A stretch of 15,168 bases of DNA from Myxococcales bacterium (GTDB taxonomy: Bacteria; Myxococcota; Polyangia; Fen-1088): NCBI GenBank assembly GCA_003157315.1, contig PMJE01000348.1, forward strand, positions 1 to 15,168, written 5' to 3'. Positions 1 through 6,613 of this stretch are shown one piece after another. Position 1 is the first letter of the stretch, and each line of letters begins with the position of its first letter. A program made the position numbers and the translations under genes. The notes beneath the pieces are model-generated. The model was not told the DNA's origin. It was given only the letters and a program-made list of their open reading frames with translations, and made no database searches.

Positions 1-851
1 AGGTTGTTGAAGTCGTGCGCGATCCCGCCGGCGAGCACGCCCAGACTCTCCAGTTTCTGGCTGTGCAGCACCTGCTGTTCCAGGCTGCGCTGCTCGGTGA
101 TGTCTTGCCCTCCCGTGAGGATCAGCGTCTGCTCGCCCAGTTCCACTCGGCGCGCCGAGAGCCGCATGATGCCGATCTTGCAGTCTTTGCGTCGAATTTC
201 TGTTTCCAGCCCACTGATCTCCCCCTTGTGCGCAAGCTCGGCGTACATGGCCTCGCGCTGTTTCGGGTCGATCCACAATCCGATCTCGGTCGGGCTGTGC
301 CCAACCAGCTCCGCCTCGGTGTAGCCCGCGACCTTGCAGAAGGCCTGGTTGCACCTCAGCAGACGGCCATCGGGTGAAGAAACAGTGAGCGGATCGGGTG
401 CGAAGTTGAAGACCTTGCGGAACCGTTCCTCACTGCTGCGCAAGGCTTGCTCATGCCGTTTCTGCTCAGACACGTCGAGAAAGATCGTGGCGAAGAAGCC
501 AGGACCAAGCGGCGCGATGCTGATCTCGAAATGGCGAGCCAGGGGCGAAAAGTAGACAGCTAGCCTCGACGCTCGACCGCCCATGGCCACGGCGGAGAAT
601 TCGGCCAGATACGGCGGCTCATGCGAGCCATAGGCTTCGGTGGCCAGCTTGCCGACCACCTGTTCCGGCTGCAGTCCCGTGCACTGCTCGAACTGCGGGT
701 TGACGGCAAGGATGCGGTAGTTGACGGGTTTGCCAGCGGCGTCGCACACCATTTCGTGCAGGGCTAGCCCCTCCGTCATGTGGCGAAAAAGGGAACCTAG
801 AAGCCTCTCGGTGTCGATCTGCACGTTGGGTATGTAACTGCCGTCGCCCAT
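1..851 (-). CDS. PAS-domain sensor histidine kinase, N-terminal part (runs off the left edge)
   Basis: This is a minus-strand frame open from the window edge to an ATG at 849-851, preceded by GGAGG at 856-860 (4-nt spacing). It gives 283 complete residues, and the C-terminus lies outside the window. Residues about 15-130 look like one PAS-type sensory domain ending in DVSEQK. Residues about 140-255 are a second, clearer PAS domain: it opens with SEERFRKVFNFAPDPL, has an N/F/G-Y core near 168-177, and closes with GGQDITEQR. It then enters the dimerization/phospho-acceptor helix, with QKLESLGVLAGGIAHDFNN at 265-283. His279 (bases 15-17) is the expected autophosphorylation site, of the HDFNN type common in hybrid PAS kinases. 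No membrane segment or signal peptide is seen, so it is probably a cytoplasmic sensor. The ATPase domain, and any receiver domain, are not visible. It is divergent from the oxyanion importer at 978 with a 126-bp gap. Any regulatory link to that operon is only positional. The signal it senses cannot be told. Confidence 0.9.
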   Translation of the reverse strand, partial: MGDGSYIPNVQIDTERLLGSLFRHMTEGLALHEMVCDAAGKPVNYRILAVNPQFEQCTGLQPEQVVGKLATEAYGSHEPPYLAEFSAVAMGGRASRLAVYFSPLARHFEISIAPLGPGFFATIFLDVSEQKRHEQALRSSEERFRKVFNFAPDPLTVSSPDGRLLRCNQAFCKVAGYTEAELVGHSPTEIGLWIDPKQREAMYAELAHKGEISGLETEIRRKDCKIGIMRLSARRVELGEQTLILTGGQDITEQRSLEQQVLHSQKLESLGVLAGGIAHDFNN

Positions 852-913
852 CCGGCCTCCGATACGACGATTTCCTCCAAGCACCCACCGCCGACGTCGT
901 CCGCGGCATCTTA

Positions 914-937
914 CCACCACCTGCGAACAGGAGGTGG
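914..937. promoter_or_regulatory. Imperfect inverted repeat between divergent genes
   Basis: The arms CCACCACCT (914-922) and AGGAGGTGG (929-937) pair at 8 of 9 positions, with one A-A mismatch, around a 6-nt loop. The repeat lies in the 126-bp gap between the kinase (minus) and the importer operon (plus). It could be an operator or an RNA hairpin in the operon leader. It resembles no ModE-type site I know. No convincing -35/-10 pair was found beside it. Confidence 0.3.
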
Positions 938-977
938 AGAAGCGTCGCCAGCGGCGGCAGCGTTGTATGCTGGGGCC

Positions 978-1958
978 ATGTCCACCCTCCCGGCCAGTTG
1001 GCGCTTCGGCTCTCGCTGCGCCTTGCTATGCCTCGCCTTCACAACGGGGTGTCGGAAGCCGACGACCGAGGTGGTAGTTTTCTACGCATCCAGTTTGACT
1101 GCCGTGCTTGGCGATGCGGCCGAGAAGTTCCAGCACGACAACCCGCTCCTTCGCGTGCGGCTAGAGCCGAGTGGTTCCCAGGTTGCTGCGCGCAAGGTGG
1201 TCGAGCTGGGCATGCGTGCGGATATCGTGGCGGTGGCAGACGCCGGGATCATCGGCAAGATGATGATCCCGCGGCACGCCACCTGGAACCTGGTGTTCGC
1301 GACCAACGAGATCGTGCTGGCCCACAAGGATCACAGCAAGTTCACCGACGAGATCACGACCCAGAATTGGCCGAGCGTGCTAGGCCGCCCCGGCGTGCGT
1401 CTGGGCCGGGCTGATCCCGACACGGCACCCCTAGGGTACCTCACCCTGCTGGCCTGGCAACTCGCTGAAAAGTCAGGGAGCTACGGTGACGCCGGCGTGA
1501 ACCTGGCGGCGCGGCTTTCTGGCCTGTGTGCCAAGCAGCATGTGACCCACGACGAGGCCGAACTGCTGACGCTGCTCGAAGCCCGCGCCATCGACTATGC
1601 GTTCGTCTTTCGTTCCACCGCAGAGGACCACCACCTGAAGATCACCGCGCTTCCGCCGGGACAGAATCTCTCGCAACCCGGGCTGGCCGAACAGTATGCC
1701 AGCGCCAGCGTCGAGGTCCGCATGAAGCAGGGGGAAGGCAAGGCGCGCATCATAGGCGGCCCGGTCACCTATGGCCTCACCATCCCCGCCGACGCACCCC
1801 ATGCCGCCGAGGCGCGGCGTTTCGTCGCCATGCTGCTCGGCGAGGATGGCCGGCGCCTGCTTGAGAGGCGCGGCTTTCGTCCGGCCAAGCCGGTATGGTG
1901 CAGCCCATGCACTATGCTTCCCGAGGAGCTAAGCTCCTTCCTGGTAGCGAAACCGTGA
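978..1958 (+). CDS. wtpA: WtpA-type tungstate/molybdate ABC transporter substrate-binding lipoprotein
   Basis: This is the periplasmic receptor of an oxyanion importer, 326 aa from ATG 978. An in-frame TTG at 963 would only add five residues. The N-terminus is a lipoprotein-like signal ending TTGC, with Cys25 as the lipid-bearing residue; Thr at -3 is not ideal. Family evidence is strong along the length: VVVFYASSL (32-40) matches the WtpA 'VFHAGSL' opening. LGMRADIVAVAD (77-88) and NEIVLAH (110-116) follow. ADPDTAPLGY (145-154) corresponds to the DPNxDPxGY binding loop. AELLTLLEARAIDYAF with a following HHLK (194-221) matches the core of archaeal WtpA. VTYGLTIP comes near 263-270. The position of the second Asp of DPNxD is Ala150 here. 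The tail carries an extra C308-x2-C311 pair. The stop overlaps the GTG start of the permease gene (GTGA), indicating coupled translation. Tungstate versus molybdate cannot be decided from sequence. Confidence 0.88.
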   Translation: MSTLPASWRFGSRCALLCLAFTTGCRKPTTEVVVFYASSLTAVLGDAAEKFQHDNPLLRVRLEPSGSQVAARKVVELGMRADIVAVADAGIIGKMMIPRHATWNLVFATNEIVLAHKDHSKFTDEITTQNWPSVLGRPGVRLGRADPDTAPLGYLTLLAWQLAEKSGSYGDAGVNLAARLSGLCAKQHVTHDEAELLTLLEARAIDYAFVFRSTAEDHHLKITALPPGQNLSQPGLAEQYASASVEVRMKQGEGKARIIGGPVTYGLTIPADAPHAAEARRFVAMLLGEDGRRLLERRGFRPAKPVWCSPCTMLPEELSSFLVAKP

Positions 1959-3175
1959 AGTTGGCAACCAAGCAGACCGGGGCCGCCATCGTGGTGCTGG
2001 CGGCGATCCACATCGGGTTGGGCTTCTTGCCCCAACCGCCCTTCTCGGTGCAGATGAACTTGGTGCTGTTCTTCACCAACCTCTTCGTGTTTCACGCTGC
2101 GGCTGCGACCTTGGCCCGGCGGTCGGCCGGCGCGGTGGGGCTCTTTCTCGTCGGCTATTTCGTTCTCTTCCTGCTCGTGCTGGTGTTGCTCGGCAAGACG
2201 CCGCTCTTCATCCTGCTGGTGGTGGCCTACGCCAGCCTGTTTGCCGCGCCGGTCTTGCTGGGGTTCTTTGCCATCTTCGTGCTGTCGTTCGTGCTCCTCC
2301 AGCCGTATGCCTTCGAAACCTTCATCCCGCTGGCCCTCATCTACAGCACACTTTGGCGCGTGCGTCGAGTGACCTCGCGCTTTGCGCGTGTCTGCCTGGG
2401 CGGTGGGCTGGTGGCCTTCGGCATCGTGCTGTTCCCGCTCATTCACCTGGCGACCGAGGACTCGGTGCAGACTCTGTGGCGCACCTTCGTCCGTCCGGAG
2501 GTGCGCGAGGCCTTGTGGATGAGCCTGGTGTCGTCCACCCTGGCCACCCTGGTGGTGGGGCTGTGGGGCATTCCGCTGGCCTATGCCCTGGCCCGGGTGA
2601 ACTTTCCGGGCAAGCGTTGGGTCGAGTCGCTGGTAGACGTGCCCATCCTGGTGCCGCAATCGGTGGCGGGCGTGGCGCTCATAGTATTGCTCGGCCCGGG
2701 CAGCATCCTGGGCGGGGTTCTGGAATCCCTGCACCTGCCTATTTCAGGATCGCTCATGGGCGTGGTCATCGCCCAGGTCTTCGTCGCGTCGCCCTTCTTG
2801 GTCAAGACCACCATGACCGCCTTCGAATCGGTGCCGCTGCGCTTGGAGCTGGCCTCGCGTAGCCTGGGCGCCTCGCCCGCGGCGACCTTCTGGCACATTT
2901 CGCTGCCCTTGGCCTCACGTGGGATCCTGGTCGGCGCAACCCTGGCCTGGGCCCGCGCCATCAGCGAGTTCGGCTGCATCGTCCTGTTTGCCAGCTCGCC
3001 GGTCACCGCGCCGGTGCTGGTGCATACCGAGTTTCTGCGCGCAGGCGTTTCGGAGAGTCGACCCATCGCCGTGCTGCTGCTCGTGATCTGTCTGTGGGTG
3101 TTTGTTGTTCTGCAATTCGGGCAGTCCCTCATGCCCTTTGCCTTGCGCGGGCCGCGCCGGGAGCGTCGTCCATGA
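1955..3175 (+). CDS. wtpB: Tungstate/molybdate-type ABC transporter permease with extra N-terminal membrane domain
   Basis: This is the membrane channel subunit of the importer. I chose GTG 1955 (406 aa) because it forms a 4-bp GTGA overlap with the binding-protein stop. An in-frame ATG at 1895 would add 20 unremarkable residues and a 64-bp overlap, and neither start has a clear Shine-Dalgarno sequence. Residues about 180-395 are a standard ModB/WtpB-type permease. VDVPILVPQSVAGVALIVLL falls at 228-247. The EAA loop ELASRSLGASPAATFWHISL spans 298-317 and contacts the ATPase. ARAISEFG lies at 333-340. Residues 1-145 are additional: a very hydrophobic stretch with about five predicted membrane segments (near 10-27, 36-52, 60-80, 84-115, 118-135). 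Members of this family are usually about 230-280 aa without this part. I do not recognise the extra domain. The stop overlaps the ATPase start as ATGA. Confidence 0.85.
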   Translation: MKLATKQTGAAIVVLAAIHIGLGFLPQPPFSVQMNLVLFFTNLFVFHAAAATLARRSAGAVGLFLVGYFVLFLLVLVLLGKTPLFILLVVAYASLFAAPVLLGFFAIFVLSFVLLQPYAFETFIPLALIYSTLWRVRRVTSRFARVCLGGGLVAFGIVLFPLIHLATEDSVQTLWRTFVRPEVREALWMSLVSSTLATLVVGLWGIPLAYALARVNFPGKRWVESLVDVPILVPQSVAGVALIVLLGPGSILGGVLESLHLPISGSLMGVVIAQVFVASPFLVKTTMTAFESVPLRLELASRSLGASPAATFWHISLPLASRGILVGATLAWARAISEFGCIVLFASSPVTAPVLVHTEFLRAGVSESRPIAVLLLVICLWVFVVLQFGQSLMPFALRGPRRERRP

Positions 3176-3972
3176 TCGAAGTCCAGCACCTGGGCTGCCA
3201 TTTTGGCGATTTCGCCCTCAACGATGTGTCTCTGCGCATCGGCAAGGGGGAGTACTGGGCGCTACTCGGCCCCAGCGGCTGCGGCAAGTCGGTGCTGCTG
3301 CAGACTATTGCCGGCTTCTTTCCGCCCACGGCTGGCCGGATTTTGGTCGACGGTCGCGACATCACGGCGCAGGCGCCTGAGCAGCGCAATATCGGCCTCG
3401 TGTTCCAGCAGGCGGCGCTGTTTCCGCACCTGTCCGTGCGTGGCAACATCGAATATGGCCTGCGCGCCCGCCGGGTGCCTGCAGCCGAAGGGCGTCGAAC
3501 CGTCGACGAATTGGTCGAGCGTCTGGGACTGGCCGCGGTGCTGGCCCGGCCGGTCGCCACCCTGAGCGGCGGTGAAGCGCAGCGGGTGGCTATCGCGCGC
3601 GCGCTGGCCGTGCGGCCGGTGCTTCTCTTGCTGGATGAGCCGCTCAGCTCGCTCGACCACAATGCAAGGCTGGAGCTGCAAGCCGAGCTGGCACGCTGGC
3701 ACAAGGAGCTTGATCTGACCACGCTGCACGTGACCCACAGCCGCGACGAGGCAGCCGCGCTGGGCGATTTTCTGGCCGTGATGCTGGGCGGACGCATTGT
3801 CCAGACTGGCACTTTGGTCGAATTGCGCGCGAGGCCGCGCTGTCCCTTCGTAGCGCGCTTTCTCGGGCTGGAGCTATCGGCGACGGTTTTGCGGCCGCCC
3901 TGCGCTGCAGCTTGCCTTGACCAGCCGGGATGTTGTCCCTGCGAGGCAATCGACGAAAAAGCGGAGGGCTAG
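3172..3972 (+). CDS. wtpC: ABC transporter ATPase, short form without TOBE domain, Cys-rich tail
   Basis: This is the cytoplasmic ATP-hydrolysing subunit of the importer, 266 aa from ATG 3172, which overlaps the permease stop (ATGA) and follows GGGAG at 3159-3163. All nucleotide-binding motifs are intact. Walker A is GPSGCGKS (33-40), and the Q-loop Gln is in VFQQ (77-80). The ABC signature is LSGGEAQ (131-137). Walker B is LLLLDEP (151-157, catalytic Glu156). The D-loop is SSLD and the switch His is His189. ModC/WtpC proteins are usually about 350 aa, with a C-terminal TOBE oxyanion-sensing domain. Here the protein ends soon after the ATPase fold and carries Cys244, 248, 254, 255 and 257 (pattern Cx3Cx5CCxC) before an acidic tail. 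This tail is unusual and could bind a metal or be redox active. The wtpC name rests on operon context; the ATPase alone does not define substrate. Confidence 0.85.
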   Translation: MIEVQHLGCHFGDFALNDVSLRIGKGEYWALLGPSGCGKSVLLQTIAGFFPPTAGRILVDGRDITAQAPEQRNIGLVFQQAALFPHLSVRGNIEYGLRARRVPAAEGRRTVDELVERLGLAAVLARPVATLSGGEAQRVAIARALAVRPVLLLLDEPLSSLDHNARLELQAELARWHKELDLTTLHVTHSRDEAAALGDFLAVMLGGRIVQTGTLVELRARPRCPFVARFLGLELSATVLRPPCAAACLDQPGCCPCEAIDEKAEG

Positions 3973-3982
3973 TGGCGATCTT

Positions 3983-4013
3983 CGCCCGCGAACCCACTGA
4001 CGCGGCTCGGGCG
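3983..4013 (+). other. Possible hairpin between ATPase and polyferredoxin genes
   Basis: CGCCCG (3983-3988) can pair with CGGGCG (4008-4013) across a 19-nt loop, in the 80-bp gap after the importer ATPase. There is no following T-run. It could weaken read-through or mark an mRNA processing point, but it is short and lies in GC-rich DNA. The gap is the only break in an otherwise overlapping five-gene set. Confidence 0.2.
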
Positions 4014-4052
4014 TGTCAGACTTCTCGGCAGTTCGTCCGTTTGTGACGCCAC

Positions 4053-5096
4053 ATGCAGCCTGAACGTCTCCCGCTTGGCAAGGTCTTCGACGTCCCCTTC
4101 CTGTCGCTTGACGGGACCAGCGTGGAGATGGCGTCGCTCATCTTTCTCTTCCTGGTGGTAATCGGCATCAGTGCGGTCAAACGCCGACGCCAGCTCATCC
4201 GTCGTTTCGTGCAGTTAGGGTCGTTCCTGGTCTTCTACTACGTCGTCTACTCGTGCCTGGGTGTGTTCGGTCTGATTCGCAACGGTCTTTATGGGATGAC
4301 TTTGCTTGGCTCGGCATATTCCGAGTCGTTCTACTGGCTGGCGCTTCCGGTCGTGATCATCTCGGTCACGCTGCTGCACGGAACTGTCTTCTGCGGCTGG
4401 ATATGCCCCACCGGAAGCGTGCAGGATCTTGCCGGCTGGCTGCGCAAGCGATTTCCCCGTCGCAAACAGCGGCTCACTCGCGGCAAGCTCATCGGGTTGG
4501 CGGTTTTCATTGTGGGTTTCCTCGTGCTGTTGGTTTGGCTGGGGTCAAAGAAGCAGTTGCTCATCGAGGACTCCAGCGTGCACTGGGCGGCCATGCTCAT
4601 CCTGCTCTGCTACTTGGTGCTCATCGGCGTGATCGATGACCTTCCCTCGCGCAAGTTGCGTCTCTTCAGCCTGGCGGCGATCTTTTTTACTGCCGTGTCG
4701 CACCTGGTGGTGACCTCGCCGGTGCACTTCGCATTCACCGCGCGCGACGACAAAGCGTCCGCGCTCACCACGCTGGTGATCCTGGTGTCGGCGCTTTTCG
4801 TGCTGCGTCCCTGGTGCCGGTATCTCTGTCCCTGGGGCTACCTGATGGGCTTTCTGCACCGCTTTTCGCGCCTGCGCATCCAGCAAGTGCCTGGCCGGTG
4901 TACGGAATGCGGCGTGTGCAGGACGACCTGCGACGTGGCCGCCATCAGGAATGGCGTGGTTCGCTTGGACCAGTGCCAGTTCTGTTACTCCTGCGTGGAT
5001 TCTTGCCCCAACGGCGGGTTGCGCGTGGTCGATATGTGGAGTCAGCAAGCCGAGAAGTCTGCGCTTCCGGCAAAGAAGGCAGAGGATCCCGCGTGA
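4053..5096 (+). CDS. NapH/NosR-like membrane polyferredoxin (4Fe-4S)
   Basis: This is an integral membrane protein of 347 aa predicted to pass electrons across or along the membrane to a periplasmic partner. ATG 4053 is the first usable start: the in-frame TTG at 4041 is followed at once by TGA. No strong Shine-Dalgarno sequence is visible. About six or seven membrane segments lie near 27-42, 51-75, 93-113, 147-163, 178-194, 204-220 and 238-252. The two family hallmarks are CGWICP (114-119) and CRYLCP (255-260). The C-terminal ferredoxin domain has Cys283, 286, 289, 293 and Cys308, 311, 314, 318, so two 4Fe-4S clusters are expected. The residue after Cys293 is Asp instead of the usual Pro. 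It is the NapH/NosR/CcoG-like class, but no nap, nos or cco genes surround it. It sits downstream of an oxyanion importer and overlaps the propeller gene (GTGA). Its redox partner is unknown. Confidence 0.88.
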   Translation: MQPERLPLGKVFDVPFLSLDGTSVEMASLIFLFLVVIGISAVKRRRQLIRRFVQLGSFLVFYYVVYSCLGVFGLIRNGLYGMTLLGSAYSESFYWLALPVVIISVTLLHGTVFCGWICPTGSVQDLAGWLRKRFPRRKQRLTRGKLIGLAVFIVGFLVLLVWLGSKKQLLIEDSSVHWAAMLILLCYLVLIGVIDDLPSRKLRLFSLAAIFFTAVSHLVVTSPVHFAFTARDDKASALTTLVILVSALFVLRPWCRYLCPWGYLMGFLHRFSRLRIQQVPGRCTECGVCRTTCDVAAIRNGVVRLDQCQFCYSCVDSCPNGGLRVVDMWSQQAEKSALPAKKAEDPA

Positions 5097-6565
5097 GGGT
5101 TGCCGGCAGGTCCGTTCTGGGTGGGGCAACCCTCGCGGTCGTCTTGTCGCTCGCTCCGGGCCGCGTCCAAGCTTGCGCTTTGTGGTCGCAGAGCCGCTGT
5201 GACGCCCAGAACACAGCGGCCATCGAGATCGACGCGCCGGCGAGCGAGCTACCCCGGGCCTGGAGTTTCGACGGCAGCGGCCGAGTGTGGGGCTACGAGC
5301 CAGGCATGACCGTGTGGTCGTCGCCGGCCTTGGCTTCGGTCGAGGGGCGGGCTCTGCTGGCCGTGGGCAACTACGACCACAACCTTTACGCGCTCGACGC
5401 CGCCACGGGCGAGCGGCTGTGGACTTTCACCACCGGCGGGCCGGTGTACGCCGCGCCGGTATTCTTCCGCGAGGGCGACCGCATGCTTCTGCTTGCGGCT
5501 TCGACCGATCGCCTAGTCTACGCGATCGACGCGAGCAACGGTCGGCAGGTATGGGTTCATTCGGTCGAGGACTACCGGCCCACCTTGGGCGGCGCTCGCC
5601 TGGCTGCGCCTTGCGTGGGTGGAACCGGGGACACCGACAACGCAGTTTTCGTGGCCTACTGGGTTTGGGATCGCTCCCTGGCCAACAGTCTACAGAAGAG
5701 CGGCGTGCTGGCTCTGGGTTTGGCCGACGGCAAGCCACTGTGGCGCCAGGAGTTGGGAGACAACGATCTCAGTGCGCCCATATTCGTGCGCACGGCCGGT
5801 CACGGGCGGCTTTTTCTCGGCTCGGCCAACGGCAATGTGTACTCGATTGACGCCGCGACCGGCGCCGTGCAGTGGAAGAAGACCGAGCTCGACGCGGTTC
5901 GCAGCCCGCCGGCATTCTTCATATCGCCATCTGGCCCGCTTCTGGTAACGGGTTCGAAGTACGGCACGGTACGTGGCCTCGACGCAACCACTGGCGTTGA
6001 GCGCTGGAACTACAAGACCGGCGATCGCATCACCGGCTCGCCGGCCATTCTGACCGAGCGGGGTGGGGCGCGCGCATTCGTCGGTTCCTACGATCGCTTC
6101 TTGTACGCGCTCAACGCCGCGGACGGCTCGCTTATCTGGCGCTACGCCGCCCGCGGTGGTCTGTACTCGTCGCCCGCTCTGGTGGACTCGGGCGGAGAAT
6201 CAATGGCACTTGTCCTGGGCTGGGACAACGTGTTGCACGCCGCTGCGCTCGGCAGCGGCGCGCCTCTCTTCACCGCCTTTACCGGCCGGCCGCTGTGGAA
6301 CGTCGCCGGGATGGACGACAGCAACTGGTCGTCACCCGTGGCAGGACGTATCCGCGATCGCTGGATGGCCTTTGTGGGCAGCTACGACGGCACCCTGCGC
6401 GCTCTGCCGCTTGGGGAGGCCGACCGTGCAGCGCCAGCCTTGCACTCCAATCGCTGGTTCTGGCTGTCCTTCCCCTTGGTGCTGATTCCCTTCCTGGCGC
6501 TGGCCATTGGGCTTACCCGCCGCGAACGACGACGGCAGGGTGCCCGAGCTATTCCAATTCGTTGA
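5093..6565 (+). CDS. Exported PQQ-like beta-propeller repeat protein with C-terminal membrane anchor
   Basis: The protein is 490 aa from GTG 5093, which overlaps the polyferredoxin stop as GTGA. A much longer open frame upstream is the shadow of that gene. Residues 1-27 form a signal peptide ending VQA; Cys28 directly follows, so either signal peptidase I cleavage or lipid attachment is possible. Residues about 55-440 are blades with the PQQ/WD-like signature of a D-[AT]-x-[TN]-G turn followed by a Trp. Examples are LDAATGERLW (101-110), IDASNGRQVW (145-154), LADGKPLW (210-217), IDAATGAVQW (252-261), LDATTGVERW (296-305) and LNAADGSLIW (340-349). Residues 454-474 are a membrane helix followed by an Arg-rich tail, giving an outside propeller with the C-terminus inside. 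No PQQ-enzyme active site or CxxCH heme motif is present, so I read it as a scaffold or interaction protein, not a dehydrogenase. It may be the partner of the polyferredoxin. Confidence 0.82.
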   Translation: MRVAGRSVLGGATLAVVLSLAPGRVQACALWSQSRCDAQNTAAIEIDAPASELPRAWSFDGSGRVWGYEPGMTVWSSPALASVEGRALLAVGNYDHNLYALDAATGERLWTFTTGGPVYAAPVFFREGDRMLLLAASTDRLVYAIDASNGRQVWVHSVEDYRPTLGGARLAAPCVGGTGDTDNAVFVAYWVWDRSLANSLQKSGVLALGLADGKPLWRQELGDNDLSAPIFVRTAGHGRLFLGSANGNVYSIDAATGAVQWKKTELDAVRSPPAFFISPSGPLLVTGSKYGTVRGLDATTGVERWNYKTGDRITGSPAILTERGGARAFVGSYDRFLYALNAADGSLIWRYAARGGLYSSPALVDSGGESMALVLGWDNVLHAAALGSGAPLFTAFTGRPLWNVAGMDDSNWSSPVAGRIRDRWMAFVGSYDGTLRALPLGEADRAAPALHSNRWFWLSFPLVLIPFLALAIGLTRRERRRQGARAIPIR

Positions 6566-6613
6566 CCACGATCGGCTGGACACTGCCAGTCGGGTCTCCG
6601 GCCGAGTTGACTG
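6566..6613. other. Convergent gap without a clear terminator
   Basis: This is a 48-bp gap between the stop of the propeller gene (plus) and the stop of the ankyrin gene (minus). The only structure is a 4-bp stem, CTGG/CCAG, too short to call a terminator. I see no gene or promoter here. Confidence 0.5.

Noticed and set aside
1769..2734. Long minus-strand open frame (321 codons) opposite the binding protein and permease
   Set aside because: It is antisense to two well-supported genes. Its product is rich in His, Gln, Arg and Glu, as expected from a high-GC shadow frame, and shows no domain.
4814..5092. Upstream extension of the propeller frame over the polyferredoxin gene
   Set aside because: It overlaps the ferredoxin Cys motifs of the other frame. 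A signal peptide begins exactly at GTG 5093.
6582..6595. Possible terminator in the convergent gap
   Set aside because: Only a 4-bp CTGG/CCAG stem with no T-run.
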